Assembly: GCA_018824405.1 (NCBI GenBank)
Contig: JAHJGO010000025.1
Span: 26,553-90,552, forward strand
Length of the DNA stretch: 64,000 nt
Reading direction: 5' to 3'
Origin: Gammaproteobacteria bacterium
Lineage (GTDB): Bacteria > Pseudomonadota > Gammaproteobacteria > Burkholderiales > Sulfuricellaceae
Shown here: piece after piece, positions 58,946 through 64,000 of the stretch
Layout: each line of letters starts with the position of its first letter
How positions within the stretch are numbered: position 1 is the stretch's first letter
Translations under genes and position numbers: made by a program
Notes under the pieces: model-generated
The model's database searches: none
What the model was told of the DNA's origin: nothing
What the model saw: the letters and a program-made list of their open reading frames with translations, nothing else

Positions 58946-59821
58946 ATGAAGAATACAGAAATTCAAACTCAAATTGAAAGCCAAATGGCTGAAAGCATCC
59001 TGAAAAGCATTCGTATACCGCCATGCCCAGATGTGGTGATAAAGCTAATGGAGGAAGAGCGCAAGCCGGATGTGGATTTCACGAAACTGGTCAAACTCAT
59101 CAGCGGGGACGTGGGATTGGCGGCAACCATGCTGAAGACAGCAAACTCTCCGTTTTTCGCATTACGCAATAAGGTCAGTTCGATTCAGCAGGCGGTGTCG
59201 GTGCTTGGACTCAAAAATCTGATGCTAACGGTGAAAAGCTCAGCCCTGAAAAATGCGTTGGGTGGAGAGAAGGTATCCATGGAACGATTCTGGGACCGCT
59301 CCAACTTCACGGCCGTAGTAGCCTCCCACATGGCAGATCGGGTAGAAGGAATCTCTCGTGAGGACGCCTACACCTATGGCCTGTTTCATGATTGCGGTAT
59401 TCCCATACTGATGCAGAAGCATCCTGATTACAAAGAGAAACTTGCTGCTTCAAATGGTTCGGCAGACCTGGTCGTTGTCATCGAGAATCAGTATTACGCC
59501 ACCAACCATGCCGTAGTCGGCAATATGCTGACTCGTAACTGGGGTCTGCCAGACTATATCAGTCAGGCTATCCTGGTGCATCACGACCATACCATATTCA
59601 CCAACCCCAGTGATCGTAGTTCACCAGTGGTCTGTGCCCTGGTCGCTATTCAACTGATTTCCGAGCACATTGTCGCCACTTTTTTAGGTAAGCCGGATGA
59701 TGCGGAATGGCATCTTAGCGGTCAAGAGGCCCAAGACTATCTTGGCCTTCATCACGAGGACATGGCTGACATTGCTGAAGACTCTTTGGCAGAGCTGGAA
59801 GAGATACGCTCCTACCGCTGA
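58946..59821 (+). CDS. HDOD-domain signalling protein
   Basis: The ATG at 58946 gives 291 residues; an in-frame GTG lies 30 bases upstream. The HDOD domain spans about residues 20-215: ILKSIRIPPCPDVVIKLMEEE, GDVGLAATMLKTANSPFFAL, SIQQAVSVLGLKNLMLTVKSSALKN, DAYTYGLFHDCGIPILMQKH, VGNMLTRNWGLPDYISQAILVHH. HDOD proteins are non-catalytic relatives of HD phosphohydrolases and regulate signalling or motility. The gene is more A+T-rich than its neighbours. Confidence 0.9.
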   Translation: MKNTEIQTQIESQMAESILKSIRIPPCPDVVIKLMEEERKPDVDFTKLVKLISGDVGLAATMLKTANSPFFALRNKVSSIQQAVSVLGLKNLMLTVKSSALKNALGGEKVSMERFWDRSNFTAVVASHMADRVEGISREDAYTYGLFHDCGIPILMQKHPDYKEKLAASNGSADLVVVIENQYYATNHAVVGNMLTRNWGLPDYISQAILVHHDHTIFTNPSDRSSPVVCALVAIQLISEHIVATFLGKPDDAEWHLSGQEAQDYLGLHHEDMADIAEDSLAELEEIRSYR

Positions 59822-60259
59822 AGTCACCTAACTAAACGGCCAGTCAACTGACGTATCTGGTCGTTTAAGACCCTTTGAGGGTGGGTAAAGAGCAGCAAAT
59901 ACGCTTCTGTAATTTACCAACTTGTCCGACGCGAGAATAGGTAAAACGCCAGATGAAAATAATAATGCCGCATTAATGCGGCATTATGTGTCGGCGTATG
60001 GGACGCCGCTTTGGTCAGCCATAGAAAACTGACTTTGGGTAGCAACTCAATAAGGTCTAATCATCGAAGTTTCGATAAGCATCTCCCATTACTGGATAAC
60101 CTTTCCGAACTTAATGCTTTTGCGAGCTACAGTAATTTTATACGCCTAATTCCTGGTAAATTCAAATCAAAAAAATTAGCTGGCCGCCGTCGAATCCATA
60201 TTTCCCGGTTTGGGCCGGGATCGGGTGCTCACGTTCTGCTATGCCTGGCTGACCAGGCT
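59822..60259. other. Long intergenic region with no convincing gene
   Basis: About 440 A+T-rich bases. It contains a perfect 26-base palindrome (59962-59987) and a repeated TAAAACGCC-like tract, but no tRNA or clear gene. A + strand open frame from 60011 is mostly the reverse of the PerM gene; its first ~80 residues match nothing recognised. Confidence 0.6.
59962..59987. terminator. Perfect 26-base palindrome, likely bidirectional terminator
   Basis: The two 13-base arms of the type ATAATGCCGCATT are exact complements with no loop bases. On the minus strand a TATTATTTTC tract follows. It lies between the HDOD gene and the convergent PerM gene. Confidence 0.55.
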
Positions 60260-61327
60260 TTAAGCTTCGGACTCCTGCGCTGCCCTGTCGTTGCTTTCGC
60301 GCTCGGTCCATTTTTTCATCAGGCTGAATCCGACGGCAAGCAGGGTCGGCCCGATGAAAATGCCGACGAAACCGAAGGAGAGCACACCGCCCATCACGCC
60401 GAACATCACCAGAATGAATGGCAGATTGCTGCCGCGGCTGATGAGCAAGGGTTTTACCACGTTATCCACGCTGCTGATCAGGAGCATCCCCCATAGCAGC
60501 ATGAAAATTCCCCAGCCCATGCTGCCCTGGTAGAACAGCCAGATGGCGGCGCCGCCCCAGATCAGAGGCGGCCCGACGGGGATCAGGGAAAGGATAAAAG
60601 TCGCGACGCCGAGCAGCATTGCCGCCGGTACGCCTGCAATGACAAAACCGATCGTGGCCACGAAACCCTGCGCCAGCGCCGTTCCAACAAGGCCGTACAT
60701 GACTCCGCGCACGGTATTGTTCACCGTGTCGAGGACGTTCACCGAGTGGAGACCGGCTAGCCGTTCCATTGCTACATTGAGCGTGCTCACCAGTGCGTTG
60801 CCATCCCGGTAGAGGAAAAAGCTGACGAATGCGGCCAGGCTCATTTCCATCACTCCCTGGCCGAGCAGAATTCCGCCCGCGAGAAGAAATTTTCGGGTGG
60901 GTTCGAGCAGGCGCTTGAACAGCGCCATCATTTCTTCCTGGCTGGTGGCGATCAGGTGCCAGTAATTGTTGATCGATTCGCCCACCAGCGGCAGCCCGGT
61001 CAACCAGGCCGGGGGCTGCAGTGGCCCGTCCTCGATGGTCGCTCTGATCTGATCGTAAAAGACCGTAATGTTGTCGGCGAGGTTGTACGCCACCAGCGCC
61101 AGCGGCAGGATCACGATGATGATCAGCGACATTGTCATGGCGAGTGCGGCGAGGTTCTGTCTGCCCTTCATCCTTTTCAGCAGCCAGACATAGAGGGGCC
61201 AGGTCGACACGCTTACCACAGCAGCAAACAGTATTGCGGTCAGGAATGGTTGCAGTACGAGGTAACAGCCCACCACCAGTATCAGCACGGAAGTGAGTTG
61301 GGCGTAATATTCGAAGCGTTTTTCCAT
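60260..61327 (-). CDS. AI-2E/PerM-family membrane transporter
   Basis: The ATG at 61327 (MEKRFEYYAQLTSVLILVVG) gives 355 residues; a 9-residue longer frame is open. About eight membrane helices are present, with the family segment FVSFFLYRDGNALV, GVMYGLVGTALAQGFVATIGFVIAGVPAAMLLG, FILSLIPVGPPLIWGGAAIWLF and VDNVVKPLLISRGSNLPFILVMFGVMGGVLSFGFVGIFIGP. Family members carry autoinducer-2 or sodium/protons; most roles are unknown. Confidence 0.92.
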   Translation of the reverse strand: MEKRFEYYAQLTSVLILVVGCYLVLQPFLTAILFAAVVSVSTWPLYVWLLKRMKGRQNLAALAMTMSLIIIVILPLALVAYNLADNITVFYDQIRATIEDGPLQPPAWLTGLPLVGESINNYWHLIATSQEEMMALFKRLLEPTRKFLLAGGILLGQGVMEMSLAAFVSFFLYRDGNALVSTLNVAMERLAGLHSVNVLDTVNNTVRGVMYGLVGTALAQGFVATIGFVIAGVPAAMLLGVATFILSLIPVGPPLIWGGAAIWLFYQGSMGWGIFMLLWGMLLISSVDNVVKPLLISRGSNLPFILVMFGVMGGVLSFGFVGIFIGPTLLAVGFSLMKKWTERESNDRAAQESEA

Positions 61328-61416
61328 GTTCTGTGGCCTATTTAGAGGAATCAAAATCTCAAATCAGGTATTCTTCGGCGTTTCGCAAATCCACGCTCTG
61401 AAGCGGATGTCATTAT

Positions 61417-61965
61417 ATGGCCCTTAAGGCAACTATTTTTAAAGCCGATCTAAATATCGCCGATATGGATCGTAACTATTACCACGACCATACCCTGACC
61501 ATCGCCCGCCACCCGAGCGAAACCGACGAGCGCATGATGATGCGTCTGCTGGCCTTTGCGCTGCATGCTGACGAGAATCTGGCTTTCGGCCAGGGTCTGA
61601 GCACTGACGACGAGCCGGATCTGTGGCAAAAGGACCTGACCGGCGCTATCGAGCTCTGGATCGATGTGGGCCTGCCTGACGAAAAACTCATTCGTAAGGC
61701 ATGCGGACGCGCCAGGCAGGTATTTGTCTATTGCTATGGTGGCCGTGGCGTGGATATCTGGTGGGGTCAAAATAGTGGAAAGCTTGAAAAACTTGAGAAT
61801 TTGAGCGTCATGAGCCTGCCATCCCTCACCACTCAAGCCATGGCAGGGCTGGCGCAACGCAACATGCAATTGCAATGCACCATTCAGGATGGTCAGATTT
61901 GGCTGTCGGACAAGAATGATACCGTGGAGGTGGCACTTTCACTGGTGAAAGCGCCTGTGCGCTAG
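61417..61965 (+). CDS. yaeQ: YaeQ-family protein
   Basis: The 182-residue protein matches YaeQ: MALKATIFKADLNIADMDRNYY, HDHTLTIARHPSETDERMMMRLLAFALHA, LSTDDEPDLWQKDLTGAIELWIDVGLPDE and GRARQVFVYCYGG. YaeQ has a PD-(D/E)XK nuclease-like fold, with Asp in PDLWQKDL and Glu/Asp in ELWIDVG. Its role is not settled; it was linked to RfaH suppression. Its stop TAG overlaps the stop of the convergent gene in CTAG. Confidence 0.94.
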   Translation: MALKATIFKADLNIADMDRNYYHDHTLTIARHPSETDERMMMRLLAFALHADENLAFGQGLSTDDEPDLWQKDLTGAIELWIDVGLPDEKLIRKACGRARQVFVYCYGGRGVDIWWGQNSGKLEKLENLSVMSLPSLTTQAMAGLAQRNMQLQCTIQDGQIWLSDKNDTVEVALSLVKAPVR

Positions 61966-62303
61966 GCTTGCCCGGACTTGCCTTCATGCTCCGCCCAGAG
62001 TGCGCGTGCGAAGGCTTTCCATGCTGGGCCGCCATGTGTCATGACGCCCTCTGCTTCGGCGCTTTTCTCCATCACGCGTAGCATCAGCGCAGCCACCGAA
62101 AATAGTTCGGTTTTTGCCATCAGGCGATAATCGCTGTGTTTCTCTGCCACGCCTGTATTTTTGAGGCCGCTGCTCAAGGCTTCCCTTGCCAGTTCTCTGA
62201 CCTGCGTTTCGTCAGACCAGTCAATACCTAGCGCTATCCCCATGCGTTCGATTTGTTTCTCCAGTGCTTGAGTTTCTTCGCTGAAAAATTCGAATCCCGC
62301 CAT
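61962..62303 (-). CDS. Hypothetical protein, 113 aa
   Basis: The ATG at 62303 (MAGFEFFSEETQALEKQIERMGIALGIDWS) follows GGGAGCGATGC; a longer frame upstream is not used. It is helical and acidic, with LAREALSSGLKNTG and a C-terminal AWKAFARALWAEHEGKSGQA. I do not recognise the family. It is convergent with yaeQ with shared stop bases. Confidence 0.7.
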   Translation of the reverse strand: MAGFEFFSEETQALEKQIERMGIALGIDWSDETQVRELAREALSSGLKNTGVAEKHSDYRLMAKTELFSVAALMLRVMEKSAEAEGVMTHGGPAWKAFARALWAEHEGKSGQA

Positions 62304-62424
62304 GCATCGCTCCCTTCGGTATGTTGGGCATAATCGCAAGCCCGAAATGCATGCTATATCGATTTTCCTGTGTATGCCAGTTTGTCTGCGCAAAGCACGC
62401 GTGCGCGCCTGTACAATGGCCCTC

Positions 62425-63420
62425 ATGAAAAACACCACTTTGACACCTTTTTCCATATTGACTCCGGATGTGGTGCTGAATGCGCTGGACAGCGTCGGTT
62501 TGCGCAGTGACGGACGCCTGCTCGCGCTTAACAGCTATGAGAACCGCGTTTATCAGCTTGGAATGGAAGAAGGGCCGCCTCTGGTGGCAAAGTTTTACCG
62601 CCCTGAGCGCTGGAGTGATGACGCTATTCTGGAAGAGCATGGCTTTACCCAGGAACTGGCCGAGCGTGAAATCCCGGTGGTGCCGGCGTTGTCTCTGGCT
62701 GGTGCGGGCACGCTGCACCAGTACGAGGGCTTTCGTTTTGCCGTTTTTCCAAAGCAGGGCGGACGTGCGCCGGAGCTGGAGGACAGCAATACCCTGGAAT
62801 GGATGGGGCGTTTTCTCGGGCGCATACATGCGGTGGGGGCGCTGCAGCCATTCAGGCACCGCCCGGTGCTGGACATTGCGAGCTTTGGTACGGAGCCGCG
62901 AGATTATTTGCTGGCCAATGGTTTCATCCCGCCTGATCTGGATGAGGCCTGGCGCAGCGTCGTGGCGCTGGCTCTGGAGGGTGTGCAGCGCTGTTTTGAA
63001 CGGGCCGGCAATGTTCGCATGCTGCGTTTGCATGGTGACTGCCATGCCGGGAATGTGCTTTGGACGGATAATGGGCCGCATTTCGTCGATTTTGACGATG
63101 CCCGCATGGGCCCGGCGGTGCAGGATCTGTGGATGATGCTGTCAGGCGAACGTACCGACATGGCGCGGCAGATGGCCGATCTGCTGGCAGGTTATGAGGA
63201 TTTTCAAGAATTTGATCCGCGTGAACTGCATCTGATCGAAGCTCTGCGTACCCTGCGCCTGATCCACTATTCCGCCTGGCTGGCCCGGCGCTGGGATGAT
63301 CCGGCATTTCCGGCTGCATTTCCCTGGTTCAATTCGCAGCGCTACTGGCAGGATCGCATTCTGGAACTGCGTGAACAGTTGGCGCTGATGGATGAAGGGC
63401 CGCTTTGGTCGCAATATTAG
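62425..63420 (+). CDS. srkA: SrkA/YihE-type stress-response kinase
   Basis: The ATG at 62425 (MKNTTLTPFSILTPDVVL) gives 331 residues. It has a protein-kinase-like fold: NSYENRVYQLGMEEGPPLVAKFYRPERW (nucleotide Lys), RFAVFPKQGGRAPE, catalytic LHGDCHAGNVLW (HGD-x5-N) and HFVDFDDARMGPAVQDLW (DFD). SrkA is a Ser/Thr kinase that limits stress-induced death in E. coli. In E. coli it precedes dsbA; here it is alone. Confidence 0.93.
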   Translation: MKNTTLTPFSILTPDVVLNALDSVGLRSDGRLLALNSYENRVYQLGMEEGPPLVAKFYRPERWSDDAILEEHGFTQELAEREIPVVPALSLAGAGTLHQYEGFRFAVFPKQGGRAPELEDSNTLEWMGRFLGRIHAVGALQPFRHRPVLDIASFGTEPRDYLLANGFIPPDLDEAWRSVVALALEGVQRCFERAGNVRMLRLHGDCHAGNVLWTDNGPHFVDFDDARMGPAVQDLWMMLSGERTDMARQMADLLAGYEDFQEFDPRELHLIEALRTLRLIHYSAWLARRWDDPAFPAAFPWFNSQRYWQDRILELREQLALMDEGPLWSQY

Positions 63421-63433
63421 CCATACACACGCC

Positions 63434-63835
63434 TTAAATCAGTATGCCGCCCTGGGTTGGCATCATGATGGGATGCCCGCCCGACTGGAAAATAAACAGC
63501 CCGATAAAGAAGCTGAAAATCGCGATAAAGATGCTGGCGAAAAACGCGGTCCAGAAGCCGGATATCCTGAAGCCCGGAACGATGGCCGCGACCAGCATGA
63601 TGACCAGCGCATTGATTACCAAAAGAAACAGGCCGAAGGTGAGGAGTGTGATCGGCAGGGTCAGAATAATCAGTACCGGACGCACGATCGCATTGGCAAA
63701 TCCCAGCAGCAGGGCCGCCACAAAAAGGGATTGCTTGTTCGAAAAGCTGATGCCCCGAAAAATTGCACTGGCAACCCACAAGGCAAGTGCGGTGATGGCC
63801 CAGTGAATCAGAAATTCACTTAGATTGGTAAACAT
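63434..63835 (-). CDS. Phage-holin-family/DUF-type four-helix membrane protein
   Basis: The ATG at 63835 (MFTNLSEFLIHWAITALALWVASAIF) gives 133 residues with about four membrane helices: SLFVAALLLGFANAIVRPVLIILTLPITLL, FGLFLLVINALVIMLVAAIVPGF, FWTAFFASIFIAIFSFFIGLFIF. The NAIVRPVLIILTLPIT signature is that of the YvlD/phage-holin-like family, which is not a true holin in most genomes. Its start lies 33 bases from the IS30 transposase end, so its promoter may come from the insertion. Confidence 0.85.
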   Translation of the reverse strand: MFTNLSEFLIHWAITALALWVASAIFRGISFSNKQSLFVAALLLGFANAIVRPVLIILTLPITLLTFGLFLLVINALVIMLVAAIVPGFRISGFWTAFFASIFIAIFSFFIGLFIFQSGGHPIMMPTQGGILI

Positions 63836-63867
63836 GCCGACGATCCAGTTTGGTGTTGTAGGCGGAT

Positions 63868-64000
63868 TCAAGCACGAAGTGCAACGCGGTTAAATGATTG
63901 CATAAAAACCTCGTGAGGGGTTTTCCAGTTGAGTCGTTTTCGTGGGCGGTGATTCAGGCGGTACATGATCATGGCGATCTCCTCGTGGGTGATAGTCGTA
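63868..64000 (-). mobile_element. IS30-family transposase, C-terminal end (runs off the window)
   Basis: The minus strand from 64000 to the stop at 63868 reads TTITHEEIAMIMYRLNHRPR, then KRLNWKTPHEVFMQSFN and RVALRA, a diagnostic IS30-family transposase end (RxRxxLNWKTPxEV). Only about 44 residues are in the window. It is not long enough to show the inverted repeat of the element. The element presumably continues beyond position 64000. Confidence 0.93.

Noticed and set aside
60011..60496. A 161-codon + strand frame after the HDOD gene
   Set aside because: Its second half is the reverse of the PerM gene and the first half has no recognisable motif or ribosome site.
1..64000. CRISPR array, tRNA or rRNA genes
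   Set aside because: No regularly spaced repeats, tRNA clover-leaf with T-loop GTTCRANTC, or rRNA segments were noticed in the intergenic stretches.

Overview
The window is a 64 kb, GC-rich chromosomal stretch, almost fully coding on both strands. It most resembles a betaproteobacterium of the Nitrosomonadales/Gallionellales type (a Sulfuricella-like chemolithotroph is a reasonable guess). The basis is the gene order yciB-yciI-bolA-parvulin, ratA-rnfH next to smpB, yaeQ, a DUF4202 gene, a NosD gene and many cyclic-di-GMP proteins. This is inference from family content, not a database match. No tRNA, rRNA, CRISPR array or complete prophage was seen. Layout: 1-4.8 kb holds housekeeping genes (YceI, an M20 amidohydrolase, a HIT-like protein, rnfH, ratA, smpB). 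4.9-9.5 kb holds an isolated nosD, an HD-GYP protein and the ppiC/bolA/yciI/yciB operon. 9.6-13.9 kb holds a + strand run: PHP phosphatase, Sua5/YciO protein, M50 protease, trpS and an M48 lipoprotein. 14-25 kb holds a Lon-like protease, an FKBP, an orphan ParA, a GGDEF/EAL protein, corA, glk, sseB, DUF4202, a ferritin-like protein and a peroxiredoxin. 25-31.7 kb holds glgP-dsbB and a tightly coupled pseudouridine synthase-mobB-moeA-moaD-moaE operon. 31.7-39.3 kb holds a PhnD-PAS-GGDEF-EAL receptor with a separate substrate-binding lipoprotein, a DnrO-like protein, MscS and SulP. The most distinctive accessory region is an arsenic operon at 39.5-45.4 kb: arsR with its operator, an exported rhodanese, arsC, acr3, a GDCCVxC mini-protein, an ArsP/DUF318 permease, an unknown 100-residue protein, a DUF2703-thioredoxin fusion and a second arsC. 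Three of these proteins end in vicinal-cysteine tails. A 274 bp MITE-like element with inverted ends sits exactly between the last two genes. Its left end recurs at 49.05 kb, where it overlaps the stop codon of a GGDEF/EAL gene and supplies the start of a thioredoxin-CcdA-like gene. 45.5-56.1 kb continues with that 1168-residue GGDEF/EAL sensor, the redox membrane protein, a CDF metal exporter and a TolC-MacA-MacB tripartite pump whose ATPase tail is encoded by a palindromic repeat. 56.1-64 kb holds a second-type LexA-like repressor with a GAAC-N4-GTTC operator, a stand-alone secretin-like protein, a DnaQ-like exonuclease, an HNH nuclease, an A+T-rich stretch with an HDOD gene, a PerM transporter, yaeQ, srkA and a holin-like protein, and ends inside an IS30-family transposase. 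Functional themes are metal(loid) resistance with thiol chemistry (arsenic operon, CDF pump, DsbB, thioredoxin-like proteins, peroxiredoxin), dense cyclic-di-GMP signalling (three GGDEF/EAL proteins and one HD-GYP protein) and molybdenum cofactor synthesis. Three unrelated palindromic repeat families have remodelled gene borders.
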